From Syntrophomonas sp. (GTDB lineage Bacteria; Bacillota; Syntrophomonadia; Syntrophomonadales; Syntrophomonadaceae): a DNA stretch of 64,000 bases. The position numbers were made by a program, and so were the translations under genes. The stretch is taken from assembly GCA_016841245.1 (NCBI GenBank), contig JAENZN010000013.1, forward strand, positions 31,728 through 95,727, in the 5' to 3' direction. The notes under the pieces were generated by a model. The model was not told the DNA's origin. It saw only the letters and a program-made list of their open reading frames with translations, and ran no database searches. Positions 1-8,706 of this stretch are shown piece by piece; position 1 is the first letter of the stretch, and each line of letters starts with the position of its first letter.

Positions 1-249
1 CGGGAAGAAGGGTTTAATGAAATAGCTGACTATTTTAAAGAAATAGCTGAAGTTGAAGAACAGCATGAAAAGAGATACCGCAAACTTCTCAGTAATATTA
101 AAGAGAGTACGGTGTTCAAACGGAATGAGCCGATAAAATGGAGATGCAGAAACTGTGGCTACGTGCACGAAGGAACCGAAGCCCCGGAAGTATGTCCGGC
201 TTGTGCACACCCCCAGGCTCATTACGAAGAGCTGGCGGAAAACTATTAA
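1..249 (+). CDS. rbr: Rubrerythrin, 3' part (5' end outside window)
   Basis: The last 82 codons of a rubrerythrin run in from the left edge and stop at a TAA. The visible part holds the end of the diiron four-helix domain (a helix rich in Glu with an E-V-E-E-Q-H motif, the usual iron-ligand pattern) followed by a rubredoxin-like domain with two Cys pairs, CRNCG and CPAC, that would bind one iron. Rubrerythrins reduce hydrogen peroxide in the cytoplasm of anaerobes, so this is an oxidative-stress protein. The start and the first ligands cannot be seen. A strong hairpin follows the stop codon, so this is the last gene of its transcript. Confidence 0.93.
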   Translation, partial: REEGFNEIADYFKEIAEVEEQHEKRYRKLLSNIKESTVFKRNEPIKWRCRNCGYVHEGTEAPEVCPACAHPQAHYEELAENY

Positions 250-257
250 GCTGTATA

Positions 258-290
258 AAAGGTCCCCGTTTTCAGGGGACCTTTCAATAT
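258..290 (+). terminator. Rho-independent terminator after rubrerythrin
   Basis: A perfect 10-bp stem AAAGGTCCCC / GGGGACCTTT with a 7-nt loop lies 9 nt after the rubrerythrin stop and is followed by a short T/A-rich stretch. Confidence 0.85.
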
Positions 291-355
291 ATGCTTCTAT
301 TTCTTTAAGAATGGAACAGATTTTACCATAATACCCAAGATTAATAACAATATAC

Positions 356-700
356 TTAGCCCAACATAATCTTATCTTCGGGATACTGCATTTCCGGCTG
401 TTCCCTCCTATGGGCCAGAGCCAGCACTAACGTAAGTGGTCCCACCCGTCCTAAAAACATGGTGATAATAATAAGCAGCTTGCCGATAATATTCAATTTC
501 AGAGTCAGACCCAGACTTAACCCTACCGTTCCCAGGGCAGAAACCACCTCAAATAGTATTTCCATCAGCCCGGCATCCTGAGTCAAACACATCAAAAAGG
601 TAACCACAATTGCGAAAGAAAGAGCAAGAATAAGAGTACAAAATACCTGGGCAGCATAAAATCCAACAAATACCATTCCCCTGCCTGTAAATACGCACAA
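356..700 (-). pseudogene. C-terminal fragment of a KtrB/TrkH-type potassium transporter
   Basis: About 100 residues match the end of KtrB/TrkH potassium-uptake subunits. Seen are a hydrophobic segment, then FEVVSALGTVGLSLGLT (the last selectivity-loop region, normally FE.VSAFGTVGLS.G) and GKLLIIITMFLGRVGPLTL (the closing helix). The family is about 450 residues, so roughly three quarters is missing. Homology fades upstream of about 660, exactly where another gene remnant begins on the opposite strand. No start codon with a ribosome-binding site is present. A channel cannot form from this piece, so it is read as a decayed gene. Confidence 0.8.
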
Positions 701-799
701 ACCATCAACCCGGATAATCTGATCGTTTTCGACTCCAAAGCTGAGGCCGAAGCGGCCGGTTATTTACCATGCGCTTACTGTTGTGAAACTAAGTCGTAA
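641..799 (+). pseudogene. Remnant of an Ada-type zinc-binding domain protein
   Basis: On the plus strand an open frame reads YLGSIKSNKYHSPACKYA, then NPDNLIVFDSKAEAEAAGY and LPCAYC, ending at TAA 797-799. The spacing of H, C, and a final C..C and the phrase 'eA.aaGY.PC..C' are those of the Ada-type metal-binding domain found at the C-terminus of secreted nuclease-like and other Firmicute proteins. The frame upstream of about 640 is low-complexity and lies inside the antisense of the potassium-transporter fragment, so the N-terminal part has been lost. No start or ribosome-binding site is visible. It is read as a truncated gene end; the identity of the lost part is unknown. Confidence 0.6.
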
Positions 800-813
800 T
801 GTAAGGTTGCTTG

Positions 814-850
814 CACTGCAAAAACCCTGTTGGGATGCATAAATATGCAG
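814..850. repeat. Partial copy of a dispersed MITE-like repeat
   Basis: CACTGCAAAAACCC, a spacer, then ATGCATAAATATGCAG match the outer and inner blocks of the repeat copies at 14284-14345 and 36256-36367. Confidence 0.5.
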
Positions 851-878
851 GAACTGGCACTTGGCGAGTATAACAAAA

Positions 879-911
879 GCAGGGTGGTGCCTTTTCCCGG
901 CACCACCCTGC
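879..911 (-). terminator. Terminator of the stalk-domain protein gene
   Basis: A perfect 13-bp stem GCAGGGTGGTGCC / GGCACCACCCTGC with a 7-nt loop. Read on the minus strand it is followed by TTTTGTTATACT, and it lies about 50 nt past the stop of the gene ending at 963. Confidence 0.85.
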
Positions 912-962
912 CCATCGACATCAACATCACCCAGGCTCTAAAAGTCAATCACACTGGCAGTT

Positions 963-2627
963 TTAAAAATCAAAATCCATTAAAACAGATTTGCTGGCCT
1001 CATCCCATTCCAGGGTATAACCAAGATAATCAGCAACTGCCCTTAATGGTATATAAGTATGTCCATTTATTATTACCGGTACTGTGTCCGTTGTATAGGA
1101 TTGATCTCCCACGTAATAGGTAGTGGAATTGATCTTCAGGATAAGATCTTCTTCGCTATATCCATCGCTAAAAATAACTGTATCAGGCGGCTGCCAGCTA
1201 ACTTCACAGTAAAGATTTTCCCCTATTTCCCTCACTGGAACCATAGTACAGGAATTAATTATTACCGGCTCAACCTCCCCGAAATCCATCTGATACCCGT
1301 AAAGAAATACTTTTAGTTTTCCATCTTCAGTTCCATCCGCTTCATACATGACCGGATATTCAGCATTCCAGTCTTCTTCATCGGGTATAAAATCACCCAT
1401 ATTCATTACCATGCTGTTGTTTTCGTTTATTTCCGGTATGCTGATTCTGGAGTGACTATCGAAGTCCATGCCGATCCCAAATACTATTTCCCCGCTTACC
1501 GATTCTTCGCCAGATCGTATGTCACCGGCAACGCTTATATCCATGTTACTTTTGCTGGCAGAGGATGTTCCCTGCCCATGTAGTGCCAGATCCATGAATA
1601 CATCAGGAGAGTCTATCAGCAAAGCGATATCTGTCTGGCTGGAGTAATTGCTGCTGCCGGTAAACACGTTGCTGCCGGTCAGGTTAAGGTTAAATTTACT
1701 CCCTTCCACGTCGCTATTGATATGGATAGAAGTATCAATCGCATCATCATTAGTTAATATTTTAAATTCTTCTACTGTAAAAGGCAGGTCCAAATCGGCC
1801 AGGTCCGAGATTTGTATCGAATCTATACTGGCCACAATTCCGGCTTCCATTTCTTCCTTCATGGCTCTGAATTCTTCATCAGTGACATAAGGCGGTTGGC
1901 TCATAATAGCAGTAAATTTTTGAGCCAGATCCTGGCTGTTATTTTTCAAATTATTAATAAATATTGCCGATCCTAGTATGGACGGATGCAGATCCAAAAC
2001 CGCATATCCATCTTCATAACAGAAGTAGCTGGATGGTATGATATTTAGCAATTCCTCATAAAAAGCCTTAATTTCGTCTTTCTTGCTGTACATTTCCATA
2101 TTATAGGCAAATGACTCTTGTAGAAGAGCCCACTCTTCATCACTTTGAAATGGTTGAAGCACTACATATGCAGGCATTTCTTCCATGCCATCCATCTCTA
2201 ACAGTTCTTCTATTCCTGTTTTAGCCAGCGTCTCGATAGTTTCCTTCGGTATAATGATACCATCCTCGCTCAGATAGACCTGACCGTCTAAAACGTATTC
2301 TAACACCTGTCCGCTGAAATTGACCTGGCACTGCCCATTCTTTTGATTAGCAATAATTTCTAAGCTGCCATTGCAGGGTACATCACTCATATTGGTTCCG
2401 TCGGCGCCCTGGTAGCTGCTTTCAGTCAGCTCTCCATTAAAGTTCAATTGTATAGTGTTGCGTTTCATATCCTCCATATAAACATTCTGCATATCCAAAG
2501 TCTTATCCATTATGTGCAGGTAATTTTCAATAAATGTTTGTCTAGCTCCATCATTAGCCAGTGCATAACCTGGCATAGACAATAATAGTATCGCTAAACA
2601 CATAATACAGCTGATTGCTTTTCTCAA
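963..2627 (-). CDS. Exported protein with C-terminal copper-amine-oxidase-N-like (stalk) domain
   Basis: A 554-residue protein of unknown precise role. Residues 1 to about 24 form a clear signal peptide (MRKAISC, a hydrophobic core, then YALAND with an AxA-type site). The middle is a beta-rich region without recognised catalytic residues. The last roughly 110 residues form the repeat unit of the copper amine oxidase N-terminal-like 'stalk' family: I-I-N-x-x-T-M-V-P-V-R-E then I-I-N-G-H-T-Y-I-P-L-R-A-V-A-D-Y-L-G-Y, ending with W-D-E-A-S-K-S-V. Such domains occur in surface and exported Firmicute proteins, often with cell-wall association. It is monocistronic, with its own terminator. A good ribosome-binding site (AGGAGG) precedes the ATG. 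No enzyme activity can be assigned. Confidence 0.85.
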   Translation of the reverse strand: MRKAISCIMCLAILLLSMPGYALANDGARQTFIENYLHIMDKTLDMQNVYMEDMKRNTIQLNFNGELTESSYQGADGTNMSDVPCNGSLEIIANQKNGQCQVNFSGQVLEYVLDGQVYLSEDGIIIPKETIETLAKTGIEELLEMDGMEEMPAYVVLQPFQSDEEWALLQESFAYNMEMYSKKDEIKAFYEELLNIIPSSYFCYEDGYAVLDLHPSILGSAIFINNLKNNSQDLAQKFTAIMSQPPYVTDEEFRAMKEEMEAGIVASIDSIQISDLADLDLPFTVEEFKILTNDDAIDTSIHINSDVEGSKFNLNLTGSNVFTGSSNYSSQTDIALLIDSPDVFMDLALHGQGTSSASKSNMDISVAGDIRSGEESVSGEIVFGIGMDFDSHSRISIPEINENNSMVMNMGDFIPDEEDWNAEYPVMYEADGTEDGKLKVFLYGYQMDFGEVEPVIINSCTMVPVREIGENLYCEVSWQPPDTVIFSDGYSEEDLILKINSTTYYVGDQSYTTDTVPVIINGHTYIPLRAVADYLGYTLEWDEASKSVLMDFDF

Positions 2628-3073
2628 GTAATATTCCTCCTTTATCGCTATCCTTCAAGTAAGATATAAGTATCTACTTTATAAACATACCATATAATAC
2701 TTGTATAATATACCCTTAAATATACTGAAAGTTAATAGGACCTGAACCTTGAAACAGTCCCTGACAGAAAAATAAATATTCAGATATATAAAAAAGAGCA
2801 GTTTCCTATTTATCTGGAACTCTGCTCTTTCTTTATTTGCGCTGCTATTAGAACTTTAACAATTATTCTTGAATTTATTATTAATCTTACCCGGATTTCT
2901 TTCTACCTGGTATTGAAAATCCACCACCCGGTTGGAAACGATAGGTGCCTCACTGCTTACTGATAATAATCTCATCCAGCGATAACAAATTTCAACTCCC
3001 GTATCTGTTTTCCATTATTTATATACTGAATTAGGATCTCTGACGTTCTTTTTATGTATTATAAAAGGTAACC
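2628..3073. other. Intergenic region, no convincing gene
   Basis: This 446-nt gap holds the terminator at 2793-2830 and an AT-rich stretch (2640-2720) that presumably carries the promoter of the stalk-protein gene. A minus-strand open frame of about 40 codons around 2870-2990 has no ribosome-binding site and resembles nothing recognised. Confidence 0.5.
2793..2830 (-). terminator. Terminator downstream of the NtrC-type regulator
   Basis: Stem AAAGAGCAG.TTCC / GGAA.CTCTGCTCTTT (one bulge), followed on the minus strand by TTTTATATAT. It lies about 240 nt past the regulator's stop. Confidence 0.75.
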
Positions 3074-4444
3074 TTATTCCACTTTTACCGGAAGCCCAAT
3101 ACCAAGTTTGTCAATTCTGTAATACAGCGTTCTCTGGGACATTTTAAGCGCTTTGGCACATGCCTTGACATTCAGATCATTTTCCAATAAAGCCTGTTGA
3201 ATTACGCTTATTTCTGTTCTCTCAAGTATTTGCTTCAAGCCCAGGTTTTTATCTCTAACTGCCCAATATCCCTGGTTTAATTCCAGAGGAAGATGAGCAC
3301 TGGTAATAAGCTCCTCATCTTTTAACAAAATCAAAGCATGCTTAATAGCATTTTCTAATTCTCTTATGTTCCCTGGCCATTCATAATGTTTTATTTTCAT
3401 AGCTGCTTCTGTCGACAATATAATATCCCGGTCATCATCCTGGTTGTATTTGTTTATGAAAAAATATGCTAGCGGAATGATGTCTTCTATACGTTCTTTA
3501 AGAGATGGTAAGTCAATGGTAAATACATTAAGCCGGTAATATAGATCATGACGAAACAATTTGTCTTTTACCATTTGTTTTAAATTTTGGTTGCTGGCAG
3601 CTATAACTCTGGTATTTACAGCTTGAGGACTATTGCCCCCAATTCTTTCAAATTCTCGGTTTTGAATCAAACTAAGTAATGCCGCCTGGCCATTAATATC
3701 AAGGGTGCTTATTTCATCCAGAAAAAGTGTCCCTCCATTAGCTCTTTCGACTTTCCCCGGTTTTCTATTAACAGCACCGGTAAATGCCCCTTTTTCATAA
3801 CCAAATAATTCGCTCTCGATAAGATTGGCCGGCAGTGCTGCACAATCGATACGCACAAATGGACCATCTTTCCTGCTGCTAAGATTATGAATCTCTTTTG
3901 CAATAAGACTTTTTCCGGTACCACTTTCTCCTTCAATAAGTATTGTGTCATCACATGAGGCAATACTCTCAATTAATTCATCCATTATCTTCATATTGGA
4001 AGAATTTCTTGATTTATATAAACTACTGCCCAATTCTTTTGAATGATTCCTGGCGTTTTGATTTTCTTGATTTACCCGAGTATGATCCAGCCCCTTTTTT
4101 ACGGTCAGCAGCAATTCCTCTACTTCAAAAGGTTTAGTAAGAAAATCATAGGCTCCCTTTTTCATTGCCTCTACTGCTGTATTAATGGTCGCATTCCCGG
4201 TAAGGATTATAACTGCAATGTTAGGGTTAATAGCTTTGATGTGCTCCAGAACCTGCATCCCACTTATTTTAGGAATTATTAAATCCAGTAAAACTAAATC
4301 AGGAAGCTCCCTCTTGAATAGATCAACCGCCTTCTGACCATCAGCAGCCAGCATAGTAGTATATTGTTCTCTTTTAAGACATTCATCCAGAACAAAACCC
4401 ATACTGCTATCATCTTCTACTACGAGAATGTTAAATGGTTTCAT
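3074..4444 (-). CDS. NtrC-family sigma-54-dependent response regulator
   Basis: A 456-residue activator with three domains in order. The receiver domain (about 1-118) has acidic pocket E10/D11/D12, phospho-acceptor D54 and K104. The AAA+ sigma-54 interaction domain (about 140-380) has Walker A GESGTGKS at 172-179, the intact GAFTGA loop at 219-224 that contacts sigma-54, and Walker B with D243/E244. A Fis-type helix-turn-helix sits at the end (ACAKALKMSQRTLYYRI). All motifs needed for phosphorylation, ATP hydrolysis and open-complex formation are present. It lies 11 nt after the sensor kinase gene, so the two form one operon. A perfect sigma-54 promoter occurs upstream of the neighbouring acyl-CoA dehydrogenase operon, making that operon the likely target (inference). 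Confidence 0.95.
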   Translation of the reverse strand: MKPFNILVVEDDSSMGFVLDECLKREQYTTMLAADGQKAVDLFKRELPDLVLLDLIIPKISGMQVLEHIKAINPNIAVIILTGNATINTAVEAMKKGAYDFLTKPFEVEELLLTVKKGLDHTRVNQENQNARNHSKELGSSLYKSRNSSNMKIMDELIESIASCDDTILIEGESGTGKSLIAKEIHNLSSRKDGPFVRIDCAALPANLIESELFGYEKGAFTGAVNRKPGKVERANGGTLFLDEISTLDINGQAALLSLIQNREFERIGGNSPQAVNTRVIAASNQNLKQMVKDKLFRHDLYYRLNVFTIDLPSLKERIEDIIPLAYFFINKYNQDDDRDIILSTEAAMKIKHYEWPGNIRELENAIKHALILLKDEELITSAHLPLELNQGYWAVRDKNLGLKQILERTEISVIQQALLENDLNVKACAKALKMSQRTLYYRIDKLGIGLPVKVE

Positions 4445-4455
4445 GGGTTAAATGC

Positions 4456-5541
4456 CTACCCTTCCACAGGCAGTTTTATTGTAAATGCAGTCCCTATACC
4501 TTCCCTGGATTCTACATTTATATGACCACCATGTTTAGTAATTATTGTATGAACCATAGATAAGCCGAGCCCGGTTCCATTTTCCTTGGTAGTATAAAAT
4601 GGGTCAAATATTTTCACATACTCTCCAGGTCGTATACCTATACCGGTATCACTAACCTTTATTACATTCCATTTTCCATCCCGAAATGCCTTTATGGTAA
4701 CTACTCCTTTATTACCGCTATCGTTGACAGCCTCCATAGCATTAATAAGCAAATTTATAAAAGCATGAGTCAGCATTTCTTTATCTCCTGATATTTCCGG
4801 CAGATCAGGCTGAATGTCTTCTTTGATTTTTACCGGAATCTCTAAGTGGTTCAGCCTTCCCATGAATAAAACCCGATCAAGCATGTCTTTTATACTGATT
4901 TTTTCAACATGCAAATCCGATTTCCCGGCAAAGTTGAGCAATTGTCGACACAAACTGTCTAATCTGTTTACTTCATTAATAACCATATTTAATTGTTTTC
5001 GCAAACTTTCATCTACCAAAGTATCTGTCTTAACTAAAGTCGTTAAAGCCTTTATAGTAGCCAGCGGGGTTCTTATCTCATGTGACAAGCCCATAGAAAG
5101 CTGCCCTAAAGCTGCAAGTCTATCTGCCCGCTGCACCTCTTCTTCCAATTTTTTCTTTTCGGTTATATCTTCAGTCAGCATAACTACGCCCATTTTGTTT
5201 CCGGTTGTATCCTGGAATAGCGAAGCATGGGCATTAATATAGAGCGTTTTCCCGGCCCGGTTACCCATTATCGCTTCGCTGGCCTGAAGCGACCGTCCCG
5301 TCCTGACCACATAAAAGAAGGTTTTCTCCATTCTGGGTCTATCTAATTCCGCAATACAGTTAAAAAAAGGATTACCCAGAGCCTCCTCTTTAGGATATGC
5401 CCACATCTCTTCGGCAGCTTTGTTGAAGATTATTAATTTCCCCTCTAAATCGGTTACCAAAATACCGGTGCCAATACTTTCGATAATAATCTCATGAAAC
5501 GATTTATCCAGCATATTGTCAGTAGTCTTAATGTCCAGCAC
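4456..5541 (-). CDS. Soluble PAS-domain sensor histidine kinase (NtrB/AtoS-like)
   Basis: About 361 residues with no transmembrane segment, so a cytoplasmic signal is sensed. An N-terminal PAS domain (about 15-130) is followed by a HisKA dimerisation domain with the phospho-acceptor His in LSHEIRTPLATIKAL, then an HATPase domain with N box (LINAMEAV), G1 box (VSDTGIGI) and G2 box (GTGLGLSMV). Two in-frame GTG codons exist near the 5' end. The upstream one (5547) lies inside the AGGAGGTG ribosome-binding site, so the second one (5541, spacing 5 nt) is preferred. It pairs with the NtrC-type regulator 11 nt downstream. The ligand is unknown; an acyl-CoA or other fatty-acid-derived signal is a guess based only on the neighbouring operon. 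Confidence 0.93.
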   Translation of the reverse strand: MLDIKTTDNMLDKSFHEIIIESIGTGILVTDLEGKLIIFNKAAEEMWAYPKEEALGNPFFNCIAELDRPRMEKTFFYVVRTGRSLQASEAIMGNRAGKTLYINAHASLFQDTTGNKMGVVMLTEDITEKKKLEEEVQRADRLAALGQLSMGLSHEIRTPLATIKALTTLVKTDTLVDESLRKQLNMVINEVNRLDSLCRQLLNFAGKSDLHVEKISIKDMLDRVLFMGRLNHLEIPVKIKEDIQPDLPEISGDKEMLTHAFINLLINAMEAVNDSGNKGVVTIKAFRDGKWNVIKVSDTGIGIRPGEYVKIFDPFYTTKENGTGLGLSMVHTIITKHGGHINVESREGIGTAFTIKLPVEG

Positions 5542-5674
5542 GGTCACCTCCTTACAAATATTCGATAGAATTCTACAATATCTTTCCCCCAGTATATCAT
5601 TAATATCTTTAACATAATGAGTTTCACTAATTCTTGATATATAGCCTTAGGAAATTCTAAATGCAAATGGATTT

Positions 5675-6640
5675 CTACAGTCTAACCCCGTTTAACCGCT
5701 TCTTAACCAAGAGCGCTCTGGTCATTTCCGGTACCAGGTCATGTAAATCTGCTACCATGATATAGTCTGCCATTTGCATAATAAGCGCATTTTCATCAGT
5801 GTTGACGGCTACTATGGTCCTGGCATCCCGAATACCAACAGTAAACTGTACCTGCCCGGATATCCCCAGGATAACAGCCAGATCAGGTTTGCATTTCTTG
5901 CCGGAAAGTCCGATGATTCTTTCCTCGGGAAGCCATTTTTTATCAGTAGCTACCGGCTTGGAACATGCTATTTCAGCCCCCAGCGCTTCAGCCAACTCTT
6001 TAATAATAAGCATATCATTTTCGCTCTTGAGTCCCTGGCCTACAGCTACCAGAATATTGGCTGATTCTATGTTTGCTGTATCTCCCACTTTAGCCCTTTG
6101 TTCAAGAACTTCTAGTTCTGCAGCTTGTGCTTCTATTTTCAGGTTATTTATGGGGCCTTCTTTCCCGACTGCCATTTCTTCAAAAACTCTGGGCTCAACA
6201 GCTATTATTTTATAATCACTTGTTATCATCTGTGCAGCAAGAACAGCACCGCCCAGCGAGTTGCGCATACATTCTATTTTATCGAGGTTAACTTTTATAC
6301 TGCCTACATCAGTCAAACAGCCGGCTGCCAGTTTTTCAGCCAATCTCCCGGAAAGTTCTTTTCCCCTTCTGTTTGAGGATAAGAGGATAATGTTAGCATC
6401 AAGCTGGATGGCTGCACTTTCGAGAGCTGAAGCCATTCCCTGAGAATCCGCCAAATTTATAGCCTCATTGTTGATCAGATAGGTTTCCGCTCCTCTGGCT
6501 GCCAGCCCTTGAGCCTGCTCACTGTTGTTTATGCATACAGCATTTATCGGCAGGCCGGTATGACCGGATATCAGCTTTGCTCCCGAAAGCAGTTCAAAGG
6601 ATAACTCATCTTTATCACTGTATATCATTATTCCCGCCAT
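5675..6640 (-). CDS. etfA: Electron transfer flavoprotein, alpha subunit
   Basis: 321 residues, the usual length. With EtfB it forms a cytoplasmic FAD-containing heterodimer that takes electrons from acyl-CoA dehydrogenases. The C-terminal FAD-binding half carries VAVGQGLKS, E-I-A-C-S-K-P-V-A-T-D-K-K-W-L-P, GLSGKKCKPDLAVILGISG and a final V-A-V-N-T-D-E-N-A, all standard for EtfA. AGGAGGTGATTTATAA precedes the ATG. It is the last gene of the acyl-CoA dehydrogenase operon, 7 nt after etfB. In syntrophic fatty-acid oxidisers the ETF passes electrons onward to a membrane oxidoreductase; that partner is not in this window. Confidence 0.96.
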   Translation of the reverse strand: MAGIMIYSDKDELSFELLSGAKLISGHTGLPINAVCINNSEQAQGLAARGAETYLINNEAINLADSQGMASALESAAIQLDANIILLSSNRRGKELSGRLAEKLAAGCLTDVGSIKVNLDKIECMRNSLGGAVLAAQMITSDYKIIAVEPRVFEEMAVGKEGPINNLKIEAQAAELEVLEQRAKVGDTANIESANILVAVGQGLKSENDMLIIKELAEALGAEIACSKPVATDKKWLPEERIIGLSGKKCKPDLAVILGISGQVQFTVGIRDARTIVAVNTDENALIMQMADYIMVADLHDLVPEMTRALLVKKRLNGVRL

Positions 6641-6647
6641 TTATAAA

Positions 6648-7403
6648 TCACCTCCTGATTACGCCTTCTGTTAGTAAAGCATCTACCAGTTCTTCTCCAT
6701 TTTTCACCGTTATCTGTTTTCTTTTATTTTCAGGAGCCAGACTGCTCAGGGTTACAATTTTTTTATCTCCTTTTAGATCGAAACCGATATCCTCAACCTC
6801 TAATATTTGTTGGGGTTTTTTACCAGCTTTCAATATCTGAGTGACCGAGGGTATGCGTGGTTCATTGATATCTGCCATAACCGTTAATACTGCCGGAAGA
6901 CTAACTCTGACTACTTCTTCACAATCTTCCAGGGAACGTGTGACTTTGACCCTGCTGTCTTCCAGCTCAATATCACATACATATCCAACTTCAGGCAATC
7001 CCAATATCTCAGCAATTCGCGGCCCTACCTGACCGGAATAGTTGTCCCCGCTGCCTTCACCAAAGAGTATTATCCCTATATTTTCTATCTGCTTTATAAG
7101 CTCAGCTAGCAGATGTGCACTTACTGAACTTTCTATATGTTCCAATTCGTCATCCAACACCAGATAAGCCTCGTCAGCACCAGCAGCCAGAGCCTCTTTC
7201 ACAGTATCTTCCAGTTCTTCTGTTCCGGCTGATATTACTATCACATTACCACCCACAGCTTCCTTGAGCTGAAGTGCCGTCTCCAGTGCATTTTTATCTA
7301 TACTTCCGAAGGTCATTGGAACACCATCCAGAACCGGTTGACGGTTCCGAATTCTAACCTGCTGCAAATCCGGTATTTGTTTCATGGCAACTACTATATT
7401 CAC
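6648..7403 (-). CDS. etfB: Electron transfer flavoprotein, beta subunit
   Basis: 251 residues. The N-terminus (VVAMKQIPD), the G-S-I-D-K-N-A-L-E segment and the region around LFGEGSGDNYSGQVGPRIAE, then SLPAVLTVMADINEPRIPS, are typical of EtfB. Translation starts at a GTG with an upstream GGGAGG about 11 nt away. It lies 99 nt after the preceding acyl-CoA dehydrogenase gene, with a hairpin in between, and 7 nt before etfA. EtfB contributes the AMP/second-flavin site of the heterodimer. Whether this ETF is of the simple or the bifurcating kind cannot be settled by eye. Confidence 0.96.
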   Translation of the reverse strand: MNIVVAMKQIPDLQQVRIRNRQPVLDGVPMTFGSIDKNALETALQLKEAVGGNVIVISAGTEELEDTVKEALAAGADEAYLVLDDELEHIESSVSAHLLAELIKQIENIGIILFGEGSGDNYSGQVGPRIAEILGLPEVGYVCDIELEDSRVKVTRSLEDCEEVVRVSLPAVLTVMADINEPRIPSVTQILKAGKKPQQILEVEDIGFDLKGDKKIVTLSSLAPENKRKQITVKNGEELVDALLTEGVIRR

Positions 7404-7442
7404 CTTATAACAGACCTCCCTTGTATTTCTTAAATAATGGAT

Positions 7443-7486
7443 GGGGGAAGTTTCTAAAGATTATATTCCTCCGGAAACTCCCCCCC
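7443..7486 (-). promoter_or_regulatory. Intercistronic hairpin between acyl-CoA dehydrogenase and etfB
   Basis: A 12-bp stem with one mismatch (GGGGGAAGTTTC / GAAACTCCCCCC) sits in the 99-nt gap upstream of etfB. No clear U-run follows on the minus strand, so it looks more like an RNA-processing or partial-termination element than a full terminator. Confidence 0.5.
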
Positions 7487-7502
7487 ATTCTGCAGCTAAA
7501 AT

Positions 7503-8636
7503 TTATTTATACATGTCGGTGGCAACTACCGTTTTCAAGAGATTGGCCGTTCCTTCTATCTGAGGTCCCACGATGGCATCACGATATATCCTGGACATCT
7601 TATAGTCTTTCATTAAACCATAGGAACCAAAAACGTTCATAGCTATGCGTGAAACATCTACGGCTGTTTCAGTTACAAATATCTTGGTCATAGCAGAATC
7701 TTTTACCAATTTGGCCTTATTGGCGGTATTATCTGCCAGATACCCAATCCGATAAGTCATCAATTTAGCTGCCTCATATTTCATAGCAATATCAACAATA
7801 GAATTTCTTACACTTTCGAATTGTGAGATGGGCTTCCCTAAATAAATTCTATCCTTTGAATAATTAAAAGCTTCATCATACGCAGCCAGTATATTCCCCA
7901 GATATATAGCGGAAAGTCCAATTTTACCCATAGCCATGGTAACTTTCAATGTTTGAAACCCCTCGTCTGGAGTCCCCAACATATTACTTGCGGGAACTTT
8001 CACATCTTTTAAATAAACGTCAGATAGAAAAGCTCCTTTACTCCCCAGCTTATCCCAGGGTTCAGATATAGAATACCCTTCACAGAATTTGTCAACAATG
8101 TAACCGTTGATTCTTCCGGTATCTGCGTCTTTTGCGAATACAACCATTGGTCCTGCAAAGTTGGTGTTGGTTATAAACCGCTTGGTTCCATTTACAATGA
8201 AATAATCTCCATCTTTTTTAGCAGTTGTCTTCAACATTCTTGGATCAGCTCCATCAGGTTCAGTCATTGCAACGGATGGAATCCAACTGCCTTTACATGT
8301 ACCAGTCAGATATTTTTCTTTCTGTTCTTCTGTTCCGTGAACAGCAATAGTAGAAGTACCAAGCATAACCACAGACACAAATATACCTACCCCGCCAGAA
8401 ACACGGGCCAGCTGCTCCAATCCAACCACAAAACCTTCAAAGCCGGCACCTGCTCCACCATACTTCTCTTCAACCGGAAGACATAGCAGTCCCAGCTCCC
8501 TCAAACCTTCTATTACCTCATCAGGCACCTTATTCTCATCTTCAATCTGCTTGACTATTGGTTCAATAGATTTTTCAGCATATTCTTTGGCAGTCCTTTG
8601 TATGAGTTCCTGTTCTTTGCTCAGTTTAAATTCCAT
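7503..8636 (-). CDS. Acyl-CoA dehydrogenase (third of three in operon)
   Basis: 377 residues with the full acyl-CoA dehydrogenase fold: N-terminal helices, a middle beta-domain (AMTEPDGADPRMLKTT, an atypical version of the usual TEP..GSD flavin contact), and a C-terminal helical domain ending with IVGPQIEGTANLLK. The Glu of the IEGT motif is at the position of the catalytic base of short-chain acyl-CoA dehydrogenases. The reaction is alpha,beta-desaturation of an acyl-CoA thioester with electrons passed to ETF. It is 70 nt after the next dehydrogenase gene and 99 nt before etfB. The ATG is preceded by AAGGAGA. Substrate length cannot be read from sequence; the atypical flavin motif hints at a specialised substrate. 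Confidence 0.94.
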   Translation of the reverse strand: MEFKLSKEQELIQRTAKEYAEKSIEPIVKQIEDENKVPDEVIEGLRELGLLCLPVEEKYGGAGAGFEGFVVGLEQLARVSGGVGIFVSVVMLGTSTIAVHGTEEQKEKYLTGTCKGSWIPSVAMTEPDGADPRMLKTTAKKDGDYFIVNGTKRFITNTNFAGPMVVFAKDADTGRINGYIVDKFCEGYSISEPWDKLGSKGAFLSDVYLKDVKVPASNMLGTPDEGFQTLKVTMAMGKIGLSAIYLGNILAAYDEAFNYSKDRIYLGKPISQFESVRNSIVDIAMKYEAAKLMTYRIGYLADNTANKAKLVKDSAMTKIFVTETAVDVSRIAMNVFGSYGLMKDYKMSRIYRDAIVGPQIEGTANLLKTVVATDMYK

Positions 8637-8706
8637 AATATCGTCTCCTTAATTATTGGTTAATATTAATTCGTAAAAATGATTCTTCATGACTATTAGC
8701 AAATAA

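Noticed and set aside
852..868. Second sigma-54 promoter (TGGCACTTGGCGAGTAT)
   Set aside because: The -24 half is good but the -12 GC/TTGC is missing, and no gene follows in that direction.
830..1123. 97-codon plus-strand frame
   Set aside because: It covers a terminator hairpin and the antisense of the stalk-protein C-terminus; composition is not protein-like.
4814..5242. 142-codon plus-strand frame
   Set aside because: Antisense shadow of the sensor kinase gene; the kinase frame is unambiguous.
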